A DNA stretch of 40,703 nucleotides, from assembly GCA_034211175.1 (NCBI GenBank), contig JAXHUH010000069.1:1-40703 (forward strand), read 5' to 3'. How positions within the stretch are numbered: the stretch's first letter is position 1; each line of letters opens with the position of its first letter. A model generated the notes under the pieces. The model saw only the letters and a list, made by a program, of their open reading frames with translations. It ran no database searches and was not told where the DNA came from. Positions 32,855-40,703 of the stretch are shown here, in pieces. Source of the DNA: JAXHUH01 sp034211175. GTDB lineage: Bacteria; Actinomycetota; Acidimicrobiia; Acidimicrobiales; CAIXPF01. A program made the position numbers and the translations under genes.

Positions 32855-34030
32855 TCAGTCGGTCTGGCCCGCCTCGACCTCTTCGGCGGTGTAGTAGTCC
32901 GACTCGACGAGCAGCGAGTCGATGTTGTCCGCGTAGACGATGTCCGACTCGAGCAGGTACGACGGCACGACCTTCACGCCGTTGTCGTAGGTCTCGGTGT
33001 CGTTCGCCTCGGGCTCCTCGCCCGCCAGGTAGGACTCGGCCGTGATCACGGCCTGGTCCGCCAGCTTGCGGGTGTCCTTGAAGACCGTCGAGAACTGCAC
33101 GCCGTCGGCGATGAGCTTGACGGAGGCGATCTCGGCGTCCTGGCCGGTCACGATCGGGAAGTCCTCACCGGTCGGGTCGTAGCCGGCGTTCTGGAGGGCG
33201 GTGATGATGCCCCGGGACAGGCCGTCGTAGGGGGAGAGGACACCGTCGACCTGGGTGCCGCCGCTGTAGGCCGCGGTGAGGAGGTCCTCCATGCGGCGCT
33301 GGGCGGTCTCCTGCTGCCAGCGCAGGATGGCGGCCTGCTCGATGTCGGTCTGCTCAGACGGGACGACCAGGGTGCCGTCGTCGAGGTAGGGCTGGAGCGT
33401 GTCCATCGCGCCCTGCCAGAAGAAGTGGGCGTTGTTGTCGTCCAGCGAGCCGGCGAACAGCTCGACGTTGAACGGGCCGGTGGCGTCGCCCTCCGAGCCG
33501 TCCTGGTTCAGCAGCCCGAGGCCGACCAGCAGCGACGTGGCCTGCTGGACGCCGACGTTGTAGTTGTCGAACGTGACGTAGAAGTCGACGTTCTCGGAGT
33601 CACGGATCAGCCGGTCGTAGGAGATGACCGGGATGTCCGCGGCGGCTGCGGCCTCGAGCTGGCCGGTCAGGGCGGTGCCGTCGATCGCCGCGATGATCAG
33701 GAGCTCGGCGCCCTGGGTGATCATCTGGTCGATCTGCTGGGTCTGGGTGGGGATGTCGTCGTTGGCGAACTGGAGGCTCACCTCGTAGCCGGCGTCGACG
33801 AGGCCCGCCTCGACCGACTCGCCGTCGGCGATCCAGCGCTCGGAGGTCTGGGTCGGCATGGCGACGCCGATCAGCCCGCCGTCGCCGCCACCGGACGACT
33901 CCTCGGAGGACTCGCCCGAGTCGCCACCGGTCGTGGTGGTCGCATCGTCATCGTCGTCGCCGCCGCAGGCCGCCAGCGACAACGCCAGCAGCACCATCAC
34001 GATCAGCGCACCGAATCTCTTCGCTCTCAT
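32855..34030 (-). CDS. chvE: Sugar-binding lipoprotein of the CUT2 transporter (ChvE type)
   Basis: A 391-residue substrate-binding lipoprotein. The signal sequence MRAKRFGALIVMVLLALSLA is followed by lipidated Cys22 and an acidic/Ser/Gly-rich linker (about 23-50). The mature domain shows the periplasmic-binding type 1 fold of multiple-monosaccharide proteins: LIGVAMPTQTSERWIADGES, QIDQMITQGAELLIIAAIDG, VISYDRLIRDSENVDFYVTF, NAHFFWQGAMDTLQPYLDDG and GILSPYDGLS-like VDGVLSPYDGLSRGI. ATG 34030 has GGAAGAG upstream. The open frame continues far upstream, but that part is only the antisense-free shadow of araA. Its position behind araBA points to L-arabinose as ligand. Confidence 0.92.
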   Translation of the reverse strand: MRAKRFGALIVMVLLALSLAACGGDDDDDATTTTGGDSGESSEESSGGGDGGLIGVAMPTQTSERWIADGESVEAGLVDAGYEVSLQFANDDIPTQTQQIDQMITQGAELLIIAAIDGTALTGQLEAAAAADIPVISYDRLIRDSENVDFYVTFDNYNVGVQQATSLLVGLGLLNQDGSEGDATGPFNVELFAGSLDDNNAHFFWQGAMDTLQPYLDDGTLVVPSEQTDIEQAAILRWQQETAQRRMEDLLTAAYSGGTQVDGVLSPYDGLSRGIITALQNAGYDPTGEDFPIVTGQDAEIASVKLIADGVQFSTVFKDTRKLADQAVITAESYLAGEEPEANDTETYDNGVKVVPSYLLESDIVYADNIDSLLVESDYYTAEEVEAGQTD

Positions 34031-34104
34031 GCTCTTCCGGTTCTCCCTGTTGTTGCGGACCGCCGGGGCGGCCGAGGTGGTCGGCGACGTGGCGTGGCCG
34101 GGGG

Positions 34105-35613
34105 TCACAGCCCACGCGCCAGGTGGTAGTAGGCGTCGTTCCAGCGGACGGTCTTCGCGAAGTCCGCCGTTGTCGTGTGCTCGTCGACGACGAGCAGCTC
34201 GGTGCGGGCCATGTCGGCGAAGTCGGCCCAGTGCTCGACGCCGACCGCCGTCGTCATGGCGGTGTGGTGGGCGCCACCGGCGACCAGCCACGACTCCGCC
34301 GAGGTGTAGAAGTCGGGTCGGGGGACCCACACGGCCCGGGCGACGGGCAGCTTCGGGAGCGGCTCGTCGGGCCCGACGACGTCCACGACGTTGGCCGTGA
34401 GCCGGAACCGGTCGCGCACGTCGGCGAGCGACACGACCACGCCGGGGCCGGTGTCGGCGTCGAAGACCAGGCGGACCGGGTCGTCGCGGTCGCCGATGCC
34501 GAGGGGGTGGATCTCGAGGCGGGGCCGCGCCGTCGTCAGTGACGGGCAGACCTCGAGCATGTGGGCACCGAGGATCTTCTCCTCGCCCGGCGTCAGGTGG
34601 TACGTGTAGTCCTCCATCAGCGAGGCGCCGCCGGGGAGGCCCTCGCCCATGACCTTGGCCGCCCGGACGAGCACCGCGGTCTTCCAGTCGCCCTCGGCGC
34701 CGAAGCCGTAGCCCTTCGCCATGAGCCGCTGGACGGCGAGGCCGGGCAGCTGCTCGAGCGCACCGAGGTCCTCGAAGTTCGTGGTGAACGCCGTGGCGCC
34801 GAGGTCGCCGAGGAAGCTCGACAGGGCGAGCTCCTGGCGGGCGCCGTAGCGCAGCGAGGCGTGGCGCTCCCCGCCGGCGCGCAGCTCGGCGACGACGTCG
34901 TAGGTGTCCTGGTACTCGGCGACGAGGGCGTCGATCTCGGCGTCGCTGACCGACGCGACCGCGTCCACCAGGTCGTTGACGCCCCAGGTGTTGACGGAGA
35001 CGCCGAAGACGACCTCGGCCTCGGTCTTGTCGCCCTCGGTGACGGCGACGTTGCGCATGTTGTCGCCGAAGCGGGCGAGCTTCATGCGCCGGGTGGCGCG
35101 CCAGCCGGCGGCCGCCCGGGCCCAGACCCCGACCTTGCGGGTGACCTCGGGGTTGGAGACGTGGCCGACGACGATCTTGCGGGTCACGCCGAGCCGGGCG
35201 ACGACGTAGCCGAACTCCCGGTCGCCGTGCGCGGCCTGGTTGAGGTTCATGAAGTCCATGTCGATGCTCGACCAGGGCAACGCCACGTTGGCCTGGGTGT
35301 GGAGGTGGAGCATCGGCTGGCGGAGGGCGTCGAGGCCCGAGATCCACATCTTCGCCGGGGAGAAGGTGTGCATCCACGCGATGACGCCGGCGCACGACGG
35401 GTCGGCGTTGGCGGCGAGCATCGTGGCCCGGATGGCGTCGGCGTCGGTGAGCACCGGCTTCCACACGATGGGCAGCGACACGTCGTCGGAGTCGTCGAGC
35501 GCCGCGGCGATCGCCTGCGACTGGGCGGCGACCTGGTCGAGGGTCTCGGGGCCGTAGAGGCCCTGGCTCCCGGTCAGGAACCAGATCTCGCCGCCGGGGT
35601 TCTGCTCGGTCAT
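34105..35613 (-). CDS. araA: L-arabinose isomerase
   Basis: A 502-residue isomerase converting L-arabinose to L-ribulose, of normal family length. Clear segments: EIWFLTGSQGLYGPETLDQV, GVIAWMHTFSPAKMWISGL, PMLHLHTQANVALPWSSIDM, MDFMNLNQAAHGDREFGYVV, and YGFGAEGDWKTAVLVRAAKV. Metal-site and catalytic elements follow, with Glu in GASLMEDYTYHL, His in ILGAHMLEVCPS and the final His in AVGVEHWADFADM. The ATG overlaps the araB stop by four bases (ATGA). The divalent-metal requirement (Mn2+ in characterised members) is a family property. The enzyme is cytosolic and supplies the substrate for AraB. Confidence 0.97.
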   Translation of the reverse strand: MTEQNPGGEIWFLTGSQGLYGPETLDQVAAQSQAIAAALDDSDDVSLPIVWKPVLTDADAIRATMLAANADPSCAGVIAWMHTFSPAKMWISGLDALRQPMLHLHTQANVALPWSSIDMDFMNLNQAAHGDREFGYVVARLGVTRKIVVGHVSNPEVTRKVGVWARAAAGWRATRRMKLARFGDNMRNVAVTEGDKTEAEVVFGVSVNTWGVNDLVDAVASVSDAEIDALVAEYQDTYDVVAELRAGGERHASLRYGARQELALSSFLGDLGATAFTTNFEDLGALEQLPGLAVQRLMAKGYGFGAEGDWKTAVLVRAAKVMGEGLPGGASLMEDYTYHLTPGEEKILGAHMLEVCPSLTTARPRLEIHPLGIGDRDDPVRLVFDADTGPGVVVSLADVRDRFRLTANVVDVVGPDEPLPKLPVARAVWVPRPDFYTSAESWLVAGGAHHTAMTTAVGVEHWADFADMARTELLVVDEHTTTADFAKTVRWNDAYYHLARGL

Positions 35614-37307
35614 CGATCCTCCTGCGAGGCCCCGTAGCCGCGGGCGCTGCGCTGGAGCGCCTTGAGCCGGTGCATCACGTCGTTGTGGCCCCGCCCGAAG
35701 TGGTCGTGGAGGGCCGTGTACTCGGCGAAGAGCTGGTCGTAGACCACCGAGTTCGCCTCGATCGGCTGGTAGACGGCGCGGTTCACCTTGCCCATGGCGG
35801 CCGACGCCTCCCGGATGTCGGGGTAGGCGCCGGCGGCGACGGCGGCGTGGATCGCCGAGCCGAGCGCCGGGCCCTGCTCGGACGCGATCGTCGACAGCGG
35901 CAGGCGGGTCACGTCGGCGTAGACCTGCATGAGGAACCGGTTCTTCAGCAGGCCGCCGGCCACGATCAGCTCGTCGACCGGTACGCCGGAGCGCCCGAAT
36001 GCCTCGACGATCGTGCGGGTGCCGAAGGCGGTCGCCTCGAGCAGCGCCCGGTAGGTGTCCTCCGGGCGGGTGGCGAGGGTCTCGCCGAGGACGAGGCCCG
36101 ACAGCTCGTGGTCGACGAGCACCGAGCGGTTGCCGGAGTGCCAGTCGAGGGCGACGAGCCCGTGGGCGCCGACCGGCTGGCGCGACGCCAGGTCGGTGAG
36201 GTGCTCGTGGACCGAGAAGCCCCGCTCGGCGGCCGCGGCCTCGTAGGACGCCGGGACCCGGGTGTTCACGAACCAGCCGAAGATGTCGCCGACGCCGCTC
36301 TGGCCGGCCTCGTAGCCCCACAGGCCCGGGACGATGCCGCCGTCGACGACGCCGCACATGCCCGGCACCTCGGCGAGGTCCGCGCCGTTCATGACGTGGC
36401 AGGTGGAGGTGCCCATGATCGCCACCATCTGGCCGGGCTCGATGGCGCCGGCGGCGGGGGCGGTGACGTGGGCGTCGACGTTGCCGACGGCCACCGCGAT
36501 GCCCTCGGGCAGGCCCGTCCACGCGGCCGCCTCGGCCGTGAGGCCGCCGGCGCGAGCGCCGAGCTCGCCGATCGGGTGGGCGATCTTGTCGTCGACGACG
36601 TCGGCGAAGTCGGCGTTCAGCTTGGCCAGGTACTCCCGGCCCGGGTAGGCGCCGTCCTGGTAGATGCCCTTGTAGCCGGCGGTGCAGGCGTTGCGGACGT
36701 AGGTGCCGCACAGCTTCCAGATGATCCAGTCGGCGGCCTCGACCCAGCGGTCGATGGCGTCGTAGACCTCACGGTCCTCCTCGAGGACCTGCAGCGCCTT
36801 GGCGAACTCCCACTCGGAGGAGATGAGGCCGCCGTAGCGGGCGATCCACGGCTCGCCGAGCTCGTGGGCCAGCGCGTTGATGCGATCGGCGTGGGGCTGC
36901 GCGGCGTGGTGCTTCCACAGCTTCACGTAGGCGTGCGGCCGGTTGGCGAACCGGGGCAGCTCGTTGAGGGGGGTGCCGTCGGCGGTGGTGGGGACCATGG
37001 TGCAAGCCGTGAAGTCGGTGCCGATCCCGATCACCTGTGCCGGGTCGATGCCGGCGGCGCGGACCGCGGCCGGCACCGCTTCGCGCAGGACATCGACGTA
37101 GTCCGACGGAACCTGAAGCGCCCAGTCGGGGGGAAGTTCGACGGCCTCGTCGCCGGCGGTCAGCGTGCGGTCCATCACGGCGTGCGGGTACTCGAGCACC
37201 GCGCTGCCGACCTCGGCGCCGTCGTCGACACGCACCACGACGGCGCGGCCGGACAGACTGCCGAAGTCGACGCCGACCACGTGGGACCGGCCGGACGATG
37301 AGCCCAT
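35610..37307 (-). CDS. araB: Ribulokinase (FGGY family)
   Basis: A 565-residue FGGY kinase phosphorylating L-ribulose. VVGVDFGSLSGRAVVVRV is the N-terminal phosphate motif. Then come IGIGTDFTACTMVPTTADGT, EWEFAKALQVLEED, DWIIWKLCGTYVRNACTAGY, NVDAHVTAPAAGAIEPGQMV, and the C-terminal ATP site IVAGGLLKNRFLMQVYADV. DFTACTM and DWIIWKL are characteristic of ribulokinase rather than xylulokinase. ATG 37307 is chosen because GAGGAG lies eight bases upstream. GTG 37316 would place the ribosome-binding site too close. First gene of araBA-chvE-gguA-gguB, with promoter and two AraR operators directly upstream. Confidence 0.95.
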   Translation of the reverse strand: MGSSSGRSHVVGVDFGSLSGRAVVVRVDDGAEVGSAVLEYPHAVMDRTLTAGDEAVELPPDWALQVPSDYVDVLREAVPAAVRAAGIDPAQVIGIGTDFTACTMVPTTADGTPLNELPRFANRPHAYVKLWKHHAAQPHADRINALAHELGEPWIARYGGLISSEWEFAKALQVLEEDREVYDAIDRWVEAADWIIWKLCGTYVRNACTAGYKGIYQDGAYPGREYLAKLNADFADVVDDKIAHPIGELGARAGGLTAEAAAWTGLPEGIAVAVGNVDAHVTAPAAGAIEPGQMVAIMGTSTCHVMNGADLAEVPGMCGVVDGGIVPGLWGYEAGQSGVGDIFGWFVNTRVPASYEAAAAERGFSVHEHLTDLASRQPVGAHGLVALDWHSGNRSVLVDHELSGLVLGETLATRPEDTYRALLEATAFGTRTIVEAFGRSGVPVDELIVAGGLLKNRFLMQVYADVTRLPLSTIASEQGPALGSAIHAAVAAGAYPDIREASAAMGKVNRAVYQPIEANSVVYDQLFAEYTALHDHFGRGHNDVMHRLKALQRSARGYGASQEDR

Positions 37308-37339
37308 GGCGCACACTCCTCAGGGGACCGAGGAGCCGG

Positions 37340-37355
37340 ATGTTACCGTTCACAT
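37340..37355. promoter_or_regulatory. AraR operator O1 at araB
   Basis: ATGTTACCGTTCACAT, one base different from the araR site, overlaps the -10 box of araB and so should block initiation directly. Confidence 0.8.
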
Positions 37356-37367
37356 TTCCGGTGTCAA
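37340..37367 (-). promoter_or_regulatory. araB promoter
   Basis: On the minus strand a perfect -35 TTGACA (37362-37367) is 16 bases from -10 TAACAT (37340-37345), which fits the TANNNT pattern. Transcription should start near 37333, leaving a leader of roughly 26 bases with the GAGGAG ribosome-binding site. The downstream operator covers the -10 box. Confidence 0.8.
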
Positions 37368-37383
37368 CCGTCACGAGGGGAGA

Positions 37384-37399
37384 ATGTGAACGATCACAC
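37384..37399. promoter_or_regulatory. AraR operator O2 at araB
   Basis: ATGTGAACGATCACAC, a weaker match to the same ATGTnAnCGnTnACAT pattern. It lies upstream of the -35 box, with its centre 44 bp (about four helical turns) from O1, a spacing suited to cooperative binding of two dimers on one face. Confidence 0.7.
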
Positions 37400-37470
37400 C
37401 GTTCATGGACCCAAGGCCAGGTCCTATGGCCCGGGCCCGGGACCCCCGATCGTGGGGAGGGTCGTGCTCG

Positions 37471-39489
37471 TCAGGCGAGCGACGCCACGGGGAGCCAGAC
37501 CCGCATGGTGGCGGGCCCCCGCTCGGCCCAGTCGTGGTAGGGGATCAGCCGCAGCCGAACGGCCGCGCACGGCGGCGGAGCGGGGCGTTCGGTCCCGTAG
37601 GCGAGCGCCGGCGTGGGTTCGGCGCCGTCCGGGGCGGGGCCGTTCGAGGCGGCGGTGATCGCGCACCACGCGGACGCACCCGCGCCGTCGTCCTCCGGTC
37701 GGTGCCCGGGATCGACGCGGACGTCGGCGATGTCGACCCCGCCGGGCAGGTCGGTCGACTCGAGGCACAGCACGACGGGGCCCCGTTCCACCGCGACGCA
37801 GCCGCGCAGCGCGTCGATCCGGGGGTCGGGCCACGTGAAGCGGGGTGCCACCGGGAGCGCGAGCGTGAGGCGGTCGCCGGGGGAGAGCGGCCGGGTGACG
37901 TCGACGAAGCCGGGTCGCGCGGTCCGCCGAGCCGGTTCGCCCGGGTGCGTCGAGATGGCGGGATCGGTGGCCAAGGTCGCGCCGGACGCCCAGTGGGGGA
38001 CCCGGAAGCGCACCGTCACCGGACGCCTCGGTGCCCGCTCGACGGTCACGGTCACCTCGCCCTCGAGCGGGTAGGCGGTGGCGATGTGCAGGGCGAGCTC
38101 GGCCCCGTCGTCGAGGCGCACGACGACGCGCCCGGGCGCGTACTGCAGCAGGTTCACGGTGTCGCCCTCGACGGAGACGGCGTAGGCCGGCCAGCTCGCC
38201 AGGGTCCGTGCGACGTTGGTCGGGCAGCACGAGACCTCGAACCACGGTGCCCGGACCCCGCCCTCGGCGCGGGGGTTGACCTCGCCCTCGTCCGAGGGCT
38301 CGCCGGGGCAGCGCTGGTGGAGCGGGTTCGAGTAGAAGAACGCCCGCCCGTCGGAACGGGGCGACGTGGCGACCACGTTGTAGAAGGTCCGTTCGATCAG
38401 GTCGGCGTAGCGGACGTCCCCCGTGGCCAGGTACAGCCGCCAGGACACCATGATCGACGCCACGCCGGCGCAGGTCTCGCAGTACGCGCGGTCCGCGGGC
38501 AGCTCCCAGTCCTCGCCGAACCCCTCGTCCTGGTGGCGCGACCCCATCCCGCCGGTGATGTGGGTCCGACGGGCGACGGAGTGGGCCCACTGCTGGCCGA
38601 TCACCCCGAGCAGCTCCTCGTCGCCGTCCTCGACGGCGACGTCGACGGCGCCGGCGGCCAGGTAGAGCGCCCGGACCGCGTGGCCCCTCCAGGCATCGGC
38701 CTCCCGGACCGGGAGATCGTCCTGGAAGTAGTCCGGGCCGAGGAGCGGCGGGGGGACGAGGTCGCCGCGTCCGCGACGGTCGACGAACCGGCGGGCCTGG
38801 TCGAGGTAGCGCCGCTCGCCGGTGGCGCGGCCGAGCTCCGCCAGCGCCAGCTCGATCTCGGGGTGGCCGCCGTAGCCGTCACGACCCCCGGGCCCGAACT
38901 CCCGGCACACGTGGTCCGCGGCCCGGATCGCCACCTCGACCAGCTCGTCACGGCCGCTGGTGCGCAGCCGGGCGACCGCGGCCTGCACGAGGTGGCCCAC
39001 GCAGTACAGCTCGTGGCCCATCTCCAGGTCGCTCCACCGCGGCGGTCGGCCCGAGTGCCCGTAGCACGTGTTGAGGTACCCGTCCTCGTCCTGGGCCCGG
39101 GCGATGCGGGTCGTGAGTCGCCGCAGGCGCCGCTCGACGTCGGGATCGCCGGTCCGGCCGTGCTCCCAGGCGAGGGCCTCGATCAGCTTGTAGACCTCGG
39201 AGTCGGAGAACTGCCAGCCCGGCCGGTCGGGCCCGGTCGTGCCGTCGGCGACCCGGTCGAAGTTGGCCAGCCAGCCGAGGCGGTCCATCCAGGACTCGCA
39301 GTGGTCCAGGGTGGCGTCGGCGTTCGTCTGCTGGAGGCGCTGCCACGGTCCGCCGTCGACGGTGACCTCGCGGATGGCCGCGCCCCGGCGCGGCAGGCGG
39401 GTCGAGTCGACCGGACGGGCCCCCGCCCCCGCGGGCGCGTCCGGTCGGGCCGCCGATGCCGGCGGCGTGGGGGGAGTGGGTTGTTCCAA
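37471..39489 (-). CDS. GH127 beta-L-arabinofuranosidase
   Basis: A 672-residue glycoside hydrolase of family GH127 (DUF1680), related to HypBA1 of Bifidobacterium. Counting from TTG 39489, the catalytic and zinc residues align closely with the HypBA1 numbering. Glu322 (DEGFGEDW, acid/base) and Glu338 and Cys340 (YCETC, zinc ligands) coincide. Cys421-Cys422 (SCCPTN) correspond to HypBA1 Cys417 (nucleophile) and Cys418. Other landmarks: WQFSDSEVYKLIEALAWEHG, DEDGYLNTCYGHSGR, EMGHELYCVGHLVQAAVA and the C-terminal CVAVERGPVVLCLE. It has no signal peptide and so should act in the cytosol on imported arabino-oligosaccharides. TTG 39489 has AAGGA overlapping the permease stop. GTG 39513 is an alternative without a ribosome-binding site. 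Confidence 0.92.
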   Translation of the reverse strand: MEQPTPPTPPASAARPDAPAGAGARPVDSTRLPRRGAAIREVTVDGGPWQRLQQTNADATLDHCESWMDRLGWLANFDRVADGTTGPDRPGWQFSDSEVYKLIEALAWEHGRTGDPDVERRLRRLTTRIARAQDEDGYLNTCYGHSGRPPRWSDLEMGHELYCVGHLVQAAVARLRTSGRDELVEVAIRAADHVCREFGPGGRDGYGGHPEIELALAELGRATGERRYLDQARRFVDRRGRGDLVPPPLLGPDYFQDDLPVREADAWRGHAVRALYLAAGAVDVAVEDGDEELLGVIGQQWAHSVARRTHITGGMGSRHQDEGFGEDWELPADRAYCETCAGVASIMVSWRLYLATGDVRYADLIERTFYNVVATSPRSDGRAFFYSNPLHQRCPGEPSDEGEVNPRAEGGVRAPWFEVSCCPTNVARTLASWPAYAVSVEGDTVNLLQYAPGRVVVRLDDGAELALHIATAYPLEGEVTVTVERAPRRPVTVRFRVPHWASGATLATDPAISTHPGEPARRTARPGFVDVTRPLSPGDRLTLALPVAPRFTWPDPRIDALRGCVAVERGPVVLCLESTDLPGGVDIADVRVDPGHRPEDDGAGASAWCAITAASNGPAPDGAEPTPALAYGTERPAPPPCAAVRLRLIPYHDWAERGPATMRVWLPVASLA

Positions 39490-39496
39490 GGTTCGT

Positions 39497-40315
39497 TCAG
39501 TCCTTGAGCGCACCGGCGGACACGCCGGCCGCCACGTAGCGTTGGGCCACGACGAGCAGGATCGTGGCGGGGACGGAGGCGACGACGGCCGTCGCCATGA
39601 TCGAGTTCCACTGCGTGGTGTTGTTGCCGATGTAGCGGTAGATCCCGAGGGTGATCGGGACCAGGTCGCCGTTGCGGTTGAGGGTCGAGGCGAAGATGAA
39701 GTCCGACCACGCCCAGAGGAACGCGAACAGCGACACGGTGATGATCGAGTTACGGCTGATGGGCAGCACGATGGACCAGAACGTGCGCCAGGTCCCGGCG
39801 CCGTCGACCTCGGCCGCGTTGATGAGCTCGTCGGGGATCCCGGACATGAACGCGGTGAACACGAGCACGCCGAACGGCACGGCGATGGTCGAGTCCGCGA
39901 TGATCAGTCCCCACACGGTGTTGATGAGGTCGAAGCGCACGTAGATCGCGTAGAACCCCATGGCCATGACCACGGCCGGGATCATCTGGGCGACGAGGAG
40001 GAGGAAGTTCAGGCCGGAGCCTCCCCACGGAGAGAGCTTGGCCAGCGCGTAGCCCGCGGGCGCGGCCACCACGATCGTGAGGATCACGGTGCCGAGGCCG
40101 ATGAGGAGGCTGGCGCCGAGTGCCGGGAGCTGGTCGTCGAGCACGGCCCGGTAGCCCTCGAACGTCGGGTCCCACGGGAACCAGTGGGGCGGGTCGGCGC
40201 GCATGTCGCTCGTTCTGGTCAGCGACACGTTCACGATCCAGTACACGGGGAAGAGCATGATCGCGGTGAGCACGACCCCGAGTGCGCTCGTCGAGAGGCT
40301 CCGGATGCGCTTCAT
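39497..40315 (-). CDS. CUT1 sugar ABC transporter permease (MalG/AraQ type)
   Basis: A 272-residue permease with six predicted helices: VVLTAIMLFPVYWIVNVSL, then SLLIGLGTVILTIVVAAPAG, LLLVAQMIPAVVMAMGFYAI, IIADSTIAVPFGVLVFTAFM, VSLFAFLWAWSDFIFASTL and ATAVVASVPATILLVVAQRY. The EAA loop is complete (ELINAAEVDGAGTWRTFWSI). The C-terminus AGALKD is typical of MalG-like proteins. It overlaps the end of the upstream MalF-type gene by four bases and is followed at once by the GH127 gene, which suggests import of arabinosides. The substrate-binding protein is expected upstream of the window. Confidence 0.93.
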   Translation of the reverse strand: MKRIRSLSTSALGVVLTAIMLFPVYWIVNVSLTRTSDMRADPPHWFPWDPTFEGYRAVLDDQLPALGASLLIGLGTVILTIVVAAPAGYALAKLSPWGGSGLNFLLLVAQMIPAVVMAMGFYAIYVRFDLINTVWGLIIADSTIAVPFGVLVFTAFMSGIPDELINAAEVDGAGTWRTFWSIVLPISRNSIITVSLFAFLWAWSDFIFASTLNRNGDLVPITLGIYRYIGNNTTQWNSIMATAVVASVPATILLVVAQRYVAAGVSAGALKD

Positions 40316-40674
40316 GTCCTGTCCAATCGGCCGAGCAGGCGGACGTAGACGATGCCCACGGCCAGGGCGACGATGATCAGCATGTTGCCGATGGCCGCGG
40401 CGGGGGAGAAGTCGGGCTGACCGGTGCCGAACGCCTCCCGGTAGGACCAGATCGCCAGCGTCGTCGAGCTCGAGCCCGGCCCGCCGGTGGTCATGATCCA
40501 GATGATGTCGACCACCTTCAGCGTGTAGATGAGCCCGAGCAGCAGGGTCACGGCCGAGACCCTGCGCAACAGCGGGAAGGTGATCCGGCTCTTCGGATCT
40601 GAGCGGGGTGGGTGGCGTGCGGTGACGTCGACCGGGGGCGGTTGAGGGGTCCGCGAACGAGAACAGGGGCTCAA
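40312..40674 (-). pseudogene. CUT1 permease (MalF/AraP type), 5' truncated
   Basis: Only the last third of a MalF-type permease (normally about 300 residues) is present. Homology starts abruptly at RITFPLLRRVSAVTLLLGLI, the end of the EAA loop, and runs through YTLKVVDIIWIMTTGGPGSS, YREAFGTGQPDFSPAAAIG and the final helix. Upstream of about 40595 the translation (TPQPPPVDVTARHPPRSDPK) is unlike any permease, and the EAA motif itself is missing. In this frame a stop occurs at 40696-40698, and the other two minus-strand frames also have stops near the edge, so the gene does not simply continue off the window. A deletion, insertion or assembly break is the explanation. Without it the MalG partner may lack a functional partner. 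Confidence 0.75.
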
Positions 40675-40703
40675 CGAATCTGGAGGTGTCTTACGTCAAC
40701 CGG

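Noticed and set aside
34031..36711. Upstream extensions of the sugar-binding protein and a second long frame across araA and araB
   Set aside because: Translations are low-complexity and lie across araA/araB, which have full-length family matches. The lipoprotein signal sequence fixes the real start at 34030.
37405..39507. A 700-codon plus-strand frame opposite GH127
   Set aside because: It is a shadow. GH127 zinc and catalytic residues are all in the minus-strand frame.
40600..40703. Start of a plus-strand gene or insertion-sequence end at the window edge
   Set aside because: No convincing inverted repeat, start codon with ribosome-binding site or recognisable domain in about 100 bases. 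Left as an unexplained break.

Overview
The window is very GC-rich, densely coded DNA with strong G/C bias at third codon positions, GTG/TTG starts, TANNNT-type -10 boxes and lipoproteins with Thr/Ser/Asp-rich linkers. All of this fits a high-GC actinobacterium, and the style of the lipoproteins suggests class Acidimicrobiia (Iamia/Ilumatobacter-like). The class is an inference. I see no rRNA, tRNA, CRISPR array, phage or complete insertion sequence.

Bases 1-7400: the tail of an XRE/MmyB-type regulator, a CBS-pair protein, an adenosine-specific kinase, a P2A-type (calcium-like) ATPase, an atypical SDR diverging from a TetR regulator across two matching palindromes, and an iron-sulfur (SufR-like) regulator. 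Bases 7400-10530: a membrane-anchored copper nitrite reductase with an extra N-terminal cupredoxin, followed by an unassigned polytopic membrane protein. A similar 25-bp dyad lies before the SufR-like gene and before nirK, which suggests a nitrite/NO-responsive module.

Bases 10580-19850: housekeeping and accessory genes. They are a TTC38-like TPR protein, an unrecognised lower-GC gene, an alpha/beta hydrolase, a maleylpyruvate-isomerase-like (DinB-fold) protein, a decayed GNAT acetyltransferase, a small membrane protein, a MntA/HepT toxin-antitoxin pair, an M20 amidohydrolase, a double VOC protein, and a MarR-SDR operon. Bases 19850-27700: a copper-radical (galactose/glyoxal oxidase-like) enzyme with a fused Cys-containing C-terminal domain, a nuclease-lamin-tail fusion, a MarR/ABC-exporter pair sharing an operator, a lipoprotein and a small membrane protein.

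Bases 27797-40703: an almost complete L-arabinose utilisation locus. araD and a LacI-type regulator (AraR) diverge. araB-araA-sugar-binding protein-ATPase-permease form one minus-strand operon with a consensus-like promoter flanked by two operators. Upstream lies a GH127 beta-L-arabinofuranosidase preceded by a CUT1 permease pair, whose first member is truncated about 110 bases from the window edge. The same 16-bp operator type occurs at araR and twice at araB. The locus would take up arabinosides, release arabinose, import it, and convert it via ribulose and ribulose-5-phosphate to xylulose-5-phosphate.
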